Shown: positions 21,525-34,347, counted from the first letter of the stretch. The stretch is 64,000 nt of DNA from Voacanga thouarsii (GCA_026120185.1 JANUWF010000008.1:1302001-1366000); one strand, 5' to 3'. Numbers and translations: made by a program. The notes: generated by a model from the letters alone, not told the origin.

Positions 21525-22990
21525 AAAAATTTCGTCCCAAAAATTTGCTTACCCTTTAAATAACTTTGGATACTTCTCCCATATTTTTGCCTCTATCTCC
21601 CAGGCCGCATCTTGTACAGGGTGATGCTTCCATAACACCTTTACATGTGGAATCTTTTTATTCCGTAGCTCTTTTTCAGCATACTCCAAGATCTTAATAG
21701 GCTTTCTTCATATTTTAAGCTTGGGGTGATCTCAATGGGATCTACATTCAAAACATGTGAAAGATCTGCAATATATTTTTGAAATTGAGAGATATGAAGT
21801 ACATCATGAATACCTTGAAGCTCCACTAGTAATTCCAAATGATAAGCCACATTCTCAATTCGCTTAACAATAGAAAACAGTCCAATATACCTAGGTGCCA
21901 ACTTTTTCCCTTGCCCTCTGTTTCTTAATTGTTGTTATGGAGTTAACTTCAAAAATACCTAATCTTCTTCAAAAAATTCCAAATCTCTCATGCGTCGATC
22001 AGCATAACTCTTTTCTCTATTCTGTGCTATTTCCAGCCTAGTTTTTATCTACTCCACAGTCCGCCATACTTCATCAAGATCAAAAACATCTTGTTCATTC
22101 AATCTCCGTCCCAGACTTTCCCAATACAACGGGGATTGACATTTTCTTCCATACATAGCTTCAAATGGGTTTATTCCAATTGTTAATTGATAACTATTAT
22201 TGTAGGCAAACTCTGTATATGCCAAATTATCAATCCATTTAGTTCCGAAATCTAAAGCACAGGCCCGCAACATGTCTTCTAGAACTCGATTCACTCATTC
22301 GGTCTGTCCATCTATTTTTAGGTGTGTTGTGGTACTCAATTTCAATGTTGTCCCATATCACTGTTGCAACTTAGTCCAAAACCTTGGGGTTAATCTGGGG
22401 TCTTAATCTGACATAATACTAGAAGGTATCCCATGTAATATGATTACCTCTTCCATATAGATTTTGCTCAATTTCTCTAATGAATCTCGTTGGTTAATGA
22501 GAATGGAATGTGAGAACTTAGTTAGTTGGTCCACCACCACCCATATAGCATCCTGTTATCCTATTGCCATGGGTAATCTTGTAATAAAATTCAAGGTGAT
22601 CTCATCCCATTTCCATGATGGGATATTTAGTGGTTGTAATAAGCCTAGTCGTTCTTGATCAGCTTTCACTTGTTGGCAAGTTAAACATCGAGCTAAAAAC
22701 TCCGAGATATCTTTCTTCATTCCAATCCTCTAATAGTGTTTCTTTAAGTCTTTATACATCTTTACTACTCCTGGGTGGATGGTATACTTACCGCGAAATG
22801 CTTCAGTCAAGATATCTTATTTCACTGTAGCTTGTCTCAGAATACAATACCGGTCTCGATAATAGGGAATCCCATCCTTACCCCTTTGAAACTCATTTTC
22901 CTTCCTATATATCTCTTTTTGTAATATTTTTTGCAGATCTTCATCATTATCTTGCTCTTATTTCAATTGTTACAAAGAAGCAGGTTGAAT
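21525..22990 (-). pseudogene. Chromovirus integrase with chromodomain-like C terminus, broken
   Basis: Minus-strand blocks in order: the integrase zinc-finger tail and core start (LACQQVKADQERLGLL and WKWDEIT near 22690-22600), the core with AYNNSYQLTIGINPFEAMYGRKCQSPLYW (22294-22049), and the C-terminal region with MAPRYIGLFSIVKRIENVAYHLEL and HDVLHISQFQKY (21901-21641), followed by a decayed chromodomain-like end. Chromodomains in this clade steer insertion to heterochromatin. Several stops and frameshifts occur. It belongs with the RT-RNase H remnant at 22991-24044. Confidence 0.8.
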
Positions 22991-24044
22991 TGAAATATTA
23001 CTCATTCTCATTCATCCCTTAATGAAAAATATTTCCAATTGTGGGACGTGTCATCCGAAGACCAAACAAATTGGCATTCCTACTCAAAGCGTCTACTACT
23101 ATATTTTCTTTCCCAGGGTTATATCTAATTAGGCATTAGAATTCTTCCAAAAATTCCATCCACTTACATTGTCTCATGTTCAAATCCTTTTGAGTGAAGA
23201 CATACTTTAAGCTTTTATGATTGGTAAAAACTTCAAACTCAACTCCCTATAGATAGTGTCTCCACTTCTTTAAAGCAAACACGTTGGCTACTAACTCCAG
23301 ATCATGTGTGGGGTATTTCTCTTCACGTGCTTTTAGTTTTCTGGAGATATATGCTATCACTCTTCCTTCATGCATTAATACTCCTCCTAACCCTTCTTTG
23401 ATGCATTAGTATATACCTTATAGGGTTTATCCATCACTAGTAATGCTAAAACAGGAGTAGAGCTTAACCTTTGTTTCAACTCCTGAAAATTCTTTTCACA
23501 CTTCTCTGTCCACACGTAAGGAACTTTCTTTTGACTGAGTTAAGTTAAAGGTGAAGCTATCTTTGAAAATCCTAAAATAAATCTCTTGTAATACCTAGCT
23601 AGTCCCAAAAAACTTTGTACTTCAGTTGGAGTCTTGGGACATTTCCAATTTGTCACTGCTTCAACCTTAACAAGATCCACAACAATTCCTTGCTTGGATA
23701 CTATATGTCCCCAAAATGCTACTTCTTGTAACCAAAACTCACATTTACTAAATTTTGCATATAATTTTGCCTCCCATAATTTCTCCAATACCTTCCGAAG
23801 ATGTTGTTCATGTTCTTGAGGATTCACCAAATACGCTAGGATATCATCTATAAAAATGACAAAAAAATTGTCCAATAAGGATGAAGTATCCGATGCATCA
23901 AATCCATAAAAGTAGCGAGGGCATTGGTAACACCAAATGGCATCACCACGAACTCAAAATGTCCATATCATGTGTTAAATGTAGTTTTCGGTATATCTTC
24001 TTCTCGAATCCGAACTTGATAATATCCCTGCCTCAGATACAAAT
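22991..24044 (-). pseudogene. Chromovirus RT-RNase H, broken
   Basis: The minus strand encodes RT from about 24044, with [19 protein letters not shown] at about 23860-23800 (catalytic D-D kept) and SKCEFWLQEVAFWGHIVSKQGI, then the thumb (ARYYKRFILGFSKIASPLT), then RNase H remnants to about 23040. It is closely related to 1855-3419, including shared phrases. The N-terminal part of RT, the protease and gag are missing: RT is joined directly to LTR sequence at 24045. Confidence 0.85.
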
Positions 24045-24194
24045 TTCTAAATTACATCCGGGTCCCTACATATTTTTATTGCACCAAAATATTCTTCTCA
24101 TTACAATGATCATCTTTTGTTCTGACCACTGATACAAATGCTCACTTTATCAAAAGTTGTAGCTAGTCAAAGATTAAAAATATAGGGTATTACA
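24045..24194 (-). repeat. First 150 bp of the chromovirus 5' LTR, minus strand
   Basis: It starts TGTAATACCCTATATTTTTA at 24194 (minus) and matches 21510-21360 closely. It is fused directly to the middle of RT at 24045, showing a deletion that removed most of the 5' LTR, gag, protease and the first part of RT. Confidence 0.8.
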
Positions 24195-25515
24195 AGACTT
24201 GTACACTATGATATATGTTGGGTGAGGTCTTATCACAAGACCAATAACCTTGTATGTTAGATGTATGACTCTAGTTAATTATGACGGACTTATACAATAG
24301 AGTTTCTATACTTTATTACAAGAAGAAATCACCTCCTTATGATTGTCCGGGATAATTTAAATAATCCAGGGCCCTGGGAAACAGGACTAGGTATGTACAC
24401 TTTTGGGGTAGCTTCATGTGATAAGTGGATGTGTACTAAAAGTCGTTGATTATCGGACTAGCTATCAAAGAATGGTAGACGGCATTGAGAAAGGTATTCA
24501 TACATTTTTCCTTTCTCAATAATGGGTGTCACATAGAGGGGTCTTTTCATCATTACACCTTAGGTCAAAGACACTGCACTTGCAATATTATTCTCAATGT
24601 CAATATTTCCATATGGTGATAAATAGAATATTTAAAATGATAAAGTATAGCTATATTTTAGTAGCCAAGAATAATATGTCTTTTGGTCCAAGAGTAGATC
24701 AAATAACCTTAGTAACTTTATTTAATATATAGGCTTATTGGGTAAATTTATTATTGAAAGAATTATTCTTGGAGTCTAATTAATTATTTATTTGGGCTAG
24801 AATAATTAATTGGACCAATTTAATTAATTGGTTTGTTAATTAATTATCTTTTATAATTTTATATTGGACCTAAGTGGATTAATTATTTAATTAAAGAGCT
24901 ATTTAATTAGTCATTGGACTAATTAAGATAACATGGCCCATAAGGGTTTATTGGTGGTGGCTATAGGTTTATTTGGAAACCTAGTTAGCTGCCATGAAGT
25001 TTAAAGAAAAGGAAGGAAATAAAATAAGGAAAAGGAAAAATAGGAAAACTCAAAAAGGAAAAGGAAAGCTATTGTTTTATTTAAAAGAGAAAAGCCTTCT
25101 ACTGTACAAGGGTAGACAAAAATTTCCAAAAAGGAAAAAAGGAACAGTTTTCGATTTTCCATTAAGAAACAAAAGCCGTCGTTTTTTCCCTTGGTTATTT
25201 TTCCTTTAACATTTAGCTCTTCCAGTTTTCTTCCAATCTTCTTTATCCTAGTTCTATTTTCACTGGTAGAAGTTTATAGAGGTTTGAGAATACTCTGGAA
25301 GGTCAAAAGCTAGCAAATGTATTAAGTGTTTGATGCAAAAGAGCCAACGGTTAGCTGGTATACCCATGGAACAAGTAAACGTTCCAATTCAGGAAGCGCC
25401 GTCAAACCGAAATCCAACTCCGATTAAAAAAGCCCTAAAAGTAAGTATTCTTAAACTTTAGCTCAGGAAAATTTTTTAAATTGCAATTTCCGCTGCATAT
25501 TTATTTTTCCACGAC
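24195..25515 (+). repeat. Copia LTR fragment, plus strand (inner-copia family, diverged)
   Basis: Matches the inner LTR from roughly 39200 onward: TTGTATGTTAGATGTATGAC, CCAGGGCCCTGGGAAACA, the TTTAGTAGCCAAG block near 24657, the AATTAATTA/TGGGCY section (24770-24960) and the short exon near 25333. The first ~500 bp are missing. The 3' end is set approximately at 25515. No primer site follows. Confidence 0.7.
25333..25440 (+). CDS. LTR-embedded short exon, copy 3 (starts MQKSQRLAG)
   Basis: The ATG at 25333 opens 36 codons beginning MQKSQRLAG with a basic end (IKKALK). It ends exactly at AAA|GTAAGT, a near-ideal plant splice donor. There is no internal stop. Unlike the other copies the donor is in phase 0. 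The RLAG motif and the position before the LTR end match the inner copia copy, although the DNA has diverged strongly. Confidence 0.45.
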
Positions 25516-26643
25516 CCTTCAAGTCTTACCATCTTCTTACTTTGTGTTTGATCGCCATCTTCATAATTGTGTAAAAATAATTTCTAATCCTATTTAACCT
25601 ATGTAATCCAATTACAAAAATTCCTAATGAAGAAACCTGAAGTTACATTCAATAGGAATTAGATGAAAGGAGAAATTACTAGAGAATTATAGAAAAAGGT
25701 AGGACAAGCAAAGATATTTATTCAAAACAAAGCAATAGATATGCATGACACGAGATTAATAAATCAAAATTATTTTATCTAAGTCCAAAACCAAGCCAAC
25801 ATGCCAAAACATCCTTAAAGAATAATAAGCAAAATAAATATGTATGAAATATTAATTTTTAAAAAAATTATTTTGGAAAATAAATTAGTCAGTTCCAAAA
25901 TCAAATTTCAAAAACTATGATGGTCTAAAACAAACTTTTGAAAAACTTATGGGTCCTAAAGGAAAAACGTTTTAGTGTACTTTTGGGGATTTTTTTTCTT
26001 TTGTTATATAAATTAGAAAACCCGGCCTGCAACTTTATTAAGCTAGTTGGCTACTTCCTATAGCCGGTCGCTGGCTTAATGTATCCTCAAGCCTGCCTAC
26101 GGCTACACCTAGCTACTCCCTAGCTTTAGGCTAAAATCATCAAGCCGGTCACCGGCTATGTCAAACCATTCCTTGGCTATACTTTCCGAAACCCAAAAAA
26201 TTGTAAAATTTTTCGCTCAATCTTTTTTTGTTTTTAATCTTCCAGAAACAATTTTTTGTATCAATTTTGATTTGAGAAACACATCAACATGTATTAACAA
26301 TTTATCATGATCATTATCACAACGATAATTTTAATCAAACCAAAATGGGGAAATCAAAATCACACAAGCATTTCATAAATCCATCACTAAACAAATTTCA
26401 GTGAATTGCTTACAGGATGAACAAAAGCATTGCACTAATTTTCCAGAAGAATAGAGATGTGATACATACAATGTTTCCTATACTATTACTGTAGCCCATT
26501 ACAAAAACTTTATACATATAACCCAAACCTTAGAGAAAACAATTTTCCATGACCTAAAACTCTATGAAACAATTTCACAAAACTAAGCATATACATGAAA
26601 CAATTTCACAGTACATTCACAAACCCAGAAACATAAATGATTT
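25516..26643 (-). other. Copia 5' leader (outer-copia family), minus strand, truncated
   Basis: Follows the primer site of the minus-strand copia LTR. It carries a GC-rich block with AGCCGGT/ACCGGCT motifs (26030-26160), comparable to the block with CACCGGCT at 50480-50620 in the outer element. It ends before any gag codon. The junction with the preceding LTR fragment near 25515 is approximate. Confidence 0.55.
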
Positions 26644-26656
26644 GGCTCTGATACCA
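26644..26656 (-). other. tRNA primer-binding site of a minus-strand copia copy
   Basis: The minus strand reads TGGTATCAGAGCC, complementary to the 3' end of initiator tRNA-Met, just outside the LTR. Confidence 0.8.
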
Positions 26657-26657
26657 C

Positions 26658-28362
26658 AGTTAGAATTCCTTCATGCACATCAAATTAATGCAATGGAAAT
26701 AAAATAAGAATTCTATACTATGGATCACTCGAGTGTAATTTATAGGCCATGAAATAGAGAAAGTTGAAGAAGATTAGCTCAAGAAATATTGCAGAGGATT
26801 TCAAAATTTTCCTCAAGCCTTCAATTTTGGACACCAACAAAAACCCAACTCCAATCACACTATCGCGTTCAAGGGATATGAACACCTCTAATAGAAATCT
26901 ACACGAGGTTTGCTACTTTGACATCACTAATTAACTGTGCTAGCAATTTTTAGCAAAATGTTGTATTTCGTGAAGAAGAAGAAAAATGAACAAAAGGCTC
27001 TATAGTTTTTTTTCACACAATAGTTTCCAACACACACACACACACACACACATAGATATATATCTTTATTTCCACAAACCTTTTGTAACAATTATAATGG
27101 GATTAGGTTTTCCTAATTGGAACTTTGACCCATAATATGTCACAATTACAATTTGGCCCTAAGAATCATAACAATTTTATAATTCACCCATATAATTATT
27201 TCTTCTCACAAATTAACTCAATAATATTATCATATAATATTTTGAGCGCCAATTCCTTTATTGTATGTGACCCATTAGATTTTCTAGTCTACTGGTAGCA
27301 AAATATGAATTAATTTTAATCGCTATAGAATTAATAATCCTTGATAATTAGAATTAACTTATTAATTTCACTTAGGATTAATTTTATTAAATTTTCAATT
27401 AATAAATTTATATTTAGCTTATTAAAAGCAACATCTAGCAATGCCTCTTGACCATACAAAAGTTTAGAAAGTCAAGTGGCTTGAAATGAACTTTTTAATA
27501 GCAAAATATTAGTGCAATAAACTCCTTTCATCGTCCTATATCTTATTCGGTTTAGAGTATAGAATTAGTGCTAATTCCCTCTAGAATATAATTAATTCTA
27601 ACATGAATTTATTAGTACTAATTCCAAAATCTATTACACAATATGTGTATCATTTGGAACTATTCCAATACATAGTTGCCTTGGCCAAGGACTTCTTAAG
27701 TAATGATTCCTTACAAATGGCCATAAGATATATGCTCCTACTATTAGGAGTGATGAATCATTTACTAACCCTCTCAACTACTTTCATTTACTTTATATTG
27801 CACCTAATATCTGTCTTATATGTGGTCCCTAATGAGACTCTAAGGATTAGAATCAAAGTACAATGCTTAGTAAACAAAGTATCTTGGAGATCTCAAGTCT
27901 AAAAATACTTGCACATTTAATATAATGAGATTCTATCACTGGCAATCAATAGTTATCTATGTTATTATATCATAGTTAGGTCATCTAATGAACTTGTTGA
28001 TATAACAAGCATCTACATATTAACTTCAAGTATCACAATACTCATGGATTTGAGAACTATCGTTCGATCAAATTAAGAAGTATAACACACGCTAATCTTT
28101 GCGTATTAATGATGTCCAATTTTATTAATATTATGACTAGGGATAGTTTAAATACAACTGCTACATAATGTATTAGGAATCTCACATCATGATCTTTAAC
28201 ATAATTTCTTTAACATTATATATTGTGCTAGCGACTTTATCGATCAATTTTATACAGATACACATATGAAACAAAGAAACTAAAATAAAAAGAATGCATT
28301 TTATTTAATAAATGTGCAAGATATATTGTATAAATGATTGCTTCTACGGCGTAATCCTAACA
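26658..28362 (-). repeat. Copia LTR, minus strand (outer-copia family)
   Basis: On the minus strand it begins TGTTAGGATTACGCCGTAGA at 28362 and ends next to the primer site near 26658, about 1705 bp. Order and content match the outer copia LTR (CTAGAGGCAATCA start, TGAGATACTTGAAGTTAA near 28040-28020, CTTGAGATCTCCAAGATACT near 27900, GACTTTCTAAACTTTTGT near 27470). A CA microsatellite (27030-27052) is inside. It is clearly more diverged from the outer LTR than the solo copy at 56426-58155. Confidence 0.8.
27030..27052. repeat. CA microsatellite
   Basis: A pure ACAC run in the outer-family LTR, absent at the corresponding place in the other LTR copies, which carry a short CT/GA run instead. 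Confidence 0.9.
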
Positions 28363-28913
28363 ATGGTTACTTGTTTTGTAGAAATACCAATTAAGCGTTG
28401 ACTTCCTCGCAACAAACAAGCACTAGATTGCTAGCTCTTGAACTTTTAGGGTATTCTCACACCTCCTAATAGGCTATCTATCGGTGAAAATTGCATACAT
28501 TGAAGAATTGGAAGAATAGAAAGAGCTATTCTAAGGAAAAAGAATGAACAATAGCAGTTAGAATTGGAAACTATTTTTCTGCTTCTTCTTCCCATTACTT
28601 ATATGAAAAACAACTCATGCATACACACATAGAACCACAAAAATAACAACCTTCCTTAACTTGCTCACCGCCTCTTTTTTCTTTTTAAAGGTGGCACACT
28701 TAGGGTTTTTACAAAAACGCTTGTGCTGGCTTTTAACAACCTAGTGGGCTAAAGTCTAGTCCACCTAATTAATAAGCCCAAGACTTATTTAGCTTTTTTA
28801 TTAATTAATTGATCTACTTGTGCCTAATATAAAATTACCTAAGATAATTAATTAATAGCCCAATATGTTATTGTAGCCTAAATAAATAATTATTGGACTT
28901 AAATTAAGGAAGG
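28363..28913 (-). repeat. Copia LTR fragment, minus strand (inner-copia family)
   Basis: Resembles the plus-strand fragment at 24740-25310 in inverse orientation: the AATTAATTA/TGGGCT section (28890-28740), AAAAACCCTAAGTGTGCC, a purine tract and GAATACCCTAAAAGTTCAAG near 28445. Cut at 28363 by the outer-family LTR, before the short exon, and at 28913 by the Athila LTR. Confidence 0.6.
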
Positions 28914-29349
28914 TGACAATTGCATGCATAATTCATATAGCATTTAAGGCTTAAATTATTTAATAAATGGTTATTTATCTTCTCTATTTTCTCCTTATTT
29001 GATATTCACAAAGAAAGTTGAAAGAAGAATAGAATTCAAGGAGAAAAAGAATGGAAAAAAGCAACATGGAAGACCTATATCGCTATCGCCCTTACTCTTG
29101 TTCTGCACGGCCGTATGCAGGACCAGAAGGTCAGAAGTTGAGAATTTGGAGGACCATGGTGCCATACATCTCACCTTGCATAGCACCGTGCACGTCTAGA
29201 AGTCTGAGATAGTAGGGATCCTGAAGCCTGACGATGTCGTGAATCGCGTTAGTCATAGAGCCATACACGTTTCCACCACATGAAGAATTTAAGAGCCACG
29301 ACGTCGTTTTGAAGGAGACTTAAAGCATCAAACCATGCACGGCGATGTG
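28914..29349 (+). repeat. Athila-like 5' LTR, first part
   Basis: Begins near TGACAATTGCATGC and aligns with the 3' LTR from about 37165. It carries repeated GCACCGTGCA/ACGTCGT words shared with 37330-37640. Interrupted at 29349 by the chromovirus solo LTR. Confidence 0.65.
29345..29349. repeat. Target-site duplication ATGTG, left copy
   Basis: ATGTG immediately before TGTAACACCCC; repeated at 33157-33161 immediately after GTGTTACA. Confidence 0.95.
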
Positions 29350-32300
29350 TGTAACACCCCTACTAAAGGTAACAGTGGAAGCATACCAATATTGGGTGTA
29401 GCCCCGTCCAAATACCCAAACAAGGGGTCTTTATAACGAATAATCAATAGAGTATATAAGGTCCAAATGGGAGACATTCGGACCTATTCTGTTGTTACTG
29501 TGGTATCGTCCTCTATCCGTAGGTTCTTCCAATTCCGGATCCTACAAAACAAAGTAAGATAAAAGACACGTGTGAGTGAAAAATCACCCAGTGAGTCTTG
29601 TGTGTGCGCCAGTGTTTCCCTTAAAAGAGAGTTGGTTTTCAAAATCTTTGCTGAAGTAAATTATATAACAGCGAAATAGCATTAATTGGTAAATTTACGA
29701 TCAAGTTATCATGTACATTCGAAAAATAGTAATTTTCAAACATACGGTCCCTAATTCAATAAATGCGGGTTCTTCCCCATCTAGAAGTGCGACCCGCGTG
29801 CAAAGTTCAAAGAACATCGCCTTCGGCTACACGGTCTCTTGTGCCAGGGACTGTATCTTACAGCACGTCACCCGTGGCATGCCGGAAGGATGAGTAGCGT
29901 ACCAATGTACCTCACCGTGCACTTAGAGATCTTTTACTTGCCACCATAAGCCAGGGGTCCCAATCCTGACGTCAATCACCATCGAGGTGGCAAGGGGTTG
30001 AACACACCGAGTATCCCCGCTTGGTCTCATGTGAACAACCCACCAATCATAATCAACAGGCAATTGCCGGGCTCACAACGGCTAGCCAGGGACGACTCAT
30101 TACAATGTCTTGTCGCCCTGTTTGGAGTAAGACAATCCCCAGAACTAATCAGGTTACTTGGGGTCGTCTATCTCTAACATGGGCTAGTACAAAGATCAAA
30201 GTCCCTGTTGAGTACTCAACGCAACAACACCAACCCCATCTGACTGATCAGGCCAAAGGGTCATCTGATCCCGCAGGATTTCCAAATCAAAACATTTCTT
30301 ATTTTCTGGGGGCGTACTTGATCACAAAAGTCATTTTTCCAAAGGTATTCGGATCATTTCACCCATGACAATTTCCAAAAGACTTTTTGAGAGTATTCGG
30401 GTCATTTTACCCTTACCCGATTTGAAAAATATTCACAAAAGTTCCAATAAGGATATTTTGGTCATTTACCGAATACTCGAGTTCTAAGAGTTTTCATAAA
30501 ATATTGCAAAAAGGATACTTGGATTATTCTCCAAATACCCAATTCCAAAATTTACCATTTTTCATAAATCCCAAATATTTAATCCCAAAAGGACTAAATT
30601 CACAAATTCGTGTTTTAAACATTCAGGATGGTTTCCAAGCTAAATATAAAATTTATTCGAGTCTAAAATAGCATAAAAGCAAATGTTGCTCATGTAAACA
30701 TTAAACATATTCGAGGATTTCCAAAATGGCATAAAACATACCATTTCGTAGAAAATCAAAGCACACTAGCCTTTAAAAAGGTTTAGAAATCAATGGGACT
30801 CACCTCGTGTCCTAAGCCTCTCATTCCATTCACGACCGTCTAACCTCCGTTCCTACCATTTTTGACATTTCGTTAGCTGTTTGTCGCTAAACCTACACCA
30901 AACAATGTTTTTGGGTCAATTGGTGTTTGGCCAAAAAATAGTCGTCGGGTAGCCGACGTGCCCGACGGTTAGCCGACGTTCAACCGTCGTTTAGCCGTTA
31001 GAGCCGACGGTTAGCCGATGCTTAAGAAAAACGTTCAACTTTCGTTCGCATCGTTTTTCCATCGTTTGATCAATTCTTTCATTTTCCTTTTTCCACATCC
31101 TTCCTCACTTTATAAACAAGGGATTCACTTCATGTTTCCCTAATTGTTTTGTCCAAAATCACATAATTAATCACCCTTAAGTCCATTCATTTTCGGACTA
31201 CTTTTCTGGAATTTCACTGGTTTGACACACCATCTTGTTTTGCACATAACTTTTAATTTACAGCTCCGATTTGGCTCCATGATATACCAAAATGACCGTG
31301 AGACTGTTAAATTTAATTCAGTATAGGCCATTTTTAATTTTCTGGTTCCAGCATCATGGTACTGGGCAAAAACAGCCTCAGTAGTTCTGACTTAGTTTCA
31401 CTATTCATTCTTTCCTTAACATTCTGCAATTTTCCAGTTTGACACCCTAACTTGTTTTGCCCATAACGTTTAATCCACAAATCCAAATGATGTCAAACCA
31501 GTTGTAAAATATCCTTAAGACATTCCTTTACTAGTTCCAATTCATGGAGTACCAATTCTATTGTCCATTCTGTTCAGTTTTGCACACAAAGTTCTAGTAG
31601 TAAAAATCCCGTCACTGATTTGACACCTTTTACTATTTTCACCATAACTTTTGATCCGTAAATCCGACTAACGTCAAACTTGTTCTAAAATGTCTCTATG
31701 ATCCTTAGATACAAAGATATATTCCTTATTCATTCAAATCCAGAAACTTTACATATTTACTGAACATAGAACCTCCGAGAATTTTCTGCACACAAGAACA
31801 GCTTTCATACAACTTCACCTAACTATCACACATAAACTTCTCACAATATATATACCAAAATGATCTCCATGCTTTATATAATAACTTTACTTCAAGTAAG
31901 GTAGATCTTTACCTTTTCTTTGCTGCGTTTGGAGGCTGGACAGTCCAAGCATCTTCTTGCTTTTCTCTCTCTCTTTCTCTCCTCTCTGTTTCTGGTTTCT
32001 CCCTCTCTTTCTTCTCTATTTCCTTTTCTTTTCTCTTCTCCCTTTTCTCTCTTGTTTGCTCCGAAATTCTGGCTATCTAAAGCCATTTTAGTTGGCCTTC
32101 ATGGCCTATTTATAGATGTTAGAAGGCTTGTATAGGAAGCTTTGCTTATGTAATGCCTTACATCACATGCTTTTGTCATGGCTTATGTAGGACTCTTGAG
32201 TAGGAAGCTTTGAAATGTAATTGGTACACATGGAATGATGAACCACAATTTCTAGAAAGCTTTAGGTGATGACCCATCACTTGTAGAAACTTATGGAAAA

Positions 32301-33156
32301 CTTTAGAGTACTCTAGAACCTTAAAGAAATTTATAGAAAAAGGTAGAAACTCTTAGAACATTATAGATATTTTCTAATCTTGCATGGCCATGCATAATCA
32401 ACCTTGATTAACTTACTCAAATCAAGATTAGCTTAATTAAGCTCGGTCAAATGAAGTCAAAAGGTGGTCCAACTTGGTCAAAATTTTCATGCTTGTGGGC
32501 CATCCTTATGTATTTCTTGTGAACCATTCTTATTTATTTCTTATGGGTCATTCTTCTTTATTTCTTCTTCCTTTTTTTTATCACAACCAATCAAATAGAA
32601 ACACTTGGCCTCGTTAACCAATCACTAAATGACACTTATTTTCATCCACCAATTATAAGAAGCCACACGTCCCATTTCCAACCGTAATTTTTCATTTTCT
32701 TCAGAAATGACCAAAATCGGGTCCGTAATGAAAAATATTTTATTTCACTACCCAACTCCAAAAATTCCACTGAATCCATTGGTAACACATAAATTCTTTA
32801 ATTCCCTCTCTACTTGGTCAAATTTTCGGTCAAAGTCGCGAGCGCGGTCAAAATGACAAAAATGCCCCCGATACCCAGGGTAGCATAATTCGCACCAAAA
32901 CGTGCGCCTCATTGCACCGATCAATTTCTCTTTCTAGAGTACCCTAAAATTATTATTCTTTTAATCTTAATAGCCTTCCAAAAATTTAGGGTTCGGGTAA
33001 AACAAATCCAATAATTACATCTAGGTCCCGACAAAATTTTATTTCTCCAGAGTGTTCGTCCCAATACACCGATCAACTTTTGTTCTGGCCGTTGATATAA
33101 ATTCTCATCCTATTACAGGTAGTAACCAATCGAAAGTAAAAAGGTGGGGTGTTACA
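29350..33156 (-). repeat. Chromovirus solo LTR with perfect 5-bp target duplication
   Basis: The plus strand shows TGTAACACCCCTAC at 29350 and GGGGTGTTACA ending at 33156 (3807 bp). On the minus strand the landmarks follow the same order as in copies A and B: TATA box (32115-32106), purine tract, AAAAG|GTAAAG, the GCCGACGG array and the GATCAG-rich end. It is flanked by ATGTG on both sides (29345-29349 and 33157-33161). No internal region remains, so it arose by recombination between the two LTRs of one inserted element. Confidence 0.95.
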
Positions 33157-33161
33157 ATGTG
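33157..33161. repeat. Target-site duplication ATGTG, right copy
   Basis: The right partner of the 5-bp duplication left by integrase staggered cutting. Removing the LTR and one copy restores a continuous Athila LTR. Confidence 0.95.
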
Positions 33162-34338
33162 CAAACCAATTTCTATGGCACCGTGCAATATCGCATATGA
33201 CACCCTGTTTAGTAGATTTCGAGGGTTTTGGCCACATAACCTATAAATACTCTTCTTCTTCTTTTTTTTCAAAAAATCAATAGGGAGGAAAGAAAAACAC
33301 AAGGGAAAACTCTAAGAAAATCCCTTGGAACTAGAATAAAAGGCTAAGAAGTAAAGATCTAAAGTAAGTTGAAGAGGAAAAATGGAAAGGAAGATTGCAA
33401 AGAAGAAAAATAAACCTTGTCGATGAGTTCTTCCTTTTAATTTTCTATAATTTAACTTTGTGGTTGCTAAATCTATTTTATTTAAGTTGTAATTAAAGGA
33501 TTGTACAATATATTACACTTATATTTAATTGTTATTTGATCTATTATTATTATCTATTTTGTGTAATTTATCACTTGAGTTTTATTGAATGGATTGAATA
33601 TTTGGGTAATGCTCTTATATTGAACTTGAGAAAGAATATATAAAATAGGTTCCCTTCTATTGTGATCTAATAGATTTGTTTTTCCTTGAGGAACTTGAGA
33701 AATTATTTGAGGAATTTAGAACATAGTGATAGGTGAGGTTATGGGGTCACATAGAGATACGGATTCTATGGCTTTCTGGCTTGAGTTTTGATTTCCTTAA
33801 TTTTATACATCCTTAGGTTTGTTTTATATGAAAAGAGATATCTTTCGGTTGGACTCAAGGTTAGGATATTTATTACTTAAGAAAGAGTGAATTTTAATTT
33901 ATTTGAGAAATCTTACCAATACTTGAATTAGATATTGATTGGTTAGATAATGGTTGATGCTTTGATGTAAATGGAGATTTCTCTTTAATTGCATAGTCAA
34001 TCCCCTTTTCTCTACTTTAATTTTACCTTGGTGATCTCTTGGTTTTGTCTTGAAAATTGGATATATTTGTCCTTGTGATACTCTTGGCCATGTGACTTGT
34101 AATAGTTAATTGTTTATACTTTTTTATTTTGATTAATTGGATAATAGAACTTAGGAGAAAGCAGTGGTAATTGACGCATTTTCTTGCGATCTTCGATACT
34201 TACCAACTATGCTCTACTTGATGGGTATACTAGCACAAAATGTGTGTGCATGTGAGTTAAATTGGTCTTTTATTTTAAAACTTAGTTGAGTATTAGATCT
34301 ATTATATATACATAGCAGAAATTATTTGGGCACTCACA
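33162..34338 (+). repeat. Athila-like 5' LTR, second part
   Basis: Continues the interrupted LTR with GCACCGTGCAATATCGCATA, a TATA box, a purine-rich tract, CCTTGTCGATGAGTTC, and a long AT-rich end. It closes at CACTCACA (34338), nine bases before the primer site. Confidence 0.75.
33241..33250 (+). promoter_or_regulatory. TATA box of the Athila-like 5' LTR
   Basis: CTATAAATAC, repeated exactly in the 3' LTR at 37687-37696 in the same surroundings (upstream TTTTAGGGCTAACCACA-like, downstream purine tract). Confidence 0.7.
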
Positions 34339-34347
34339 ATAAGTTTT

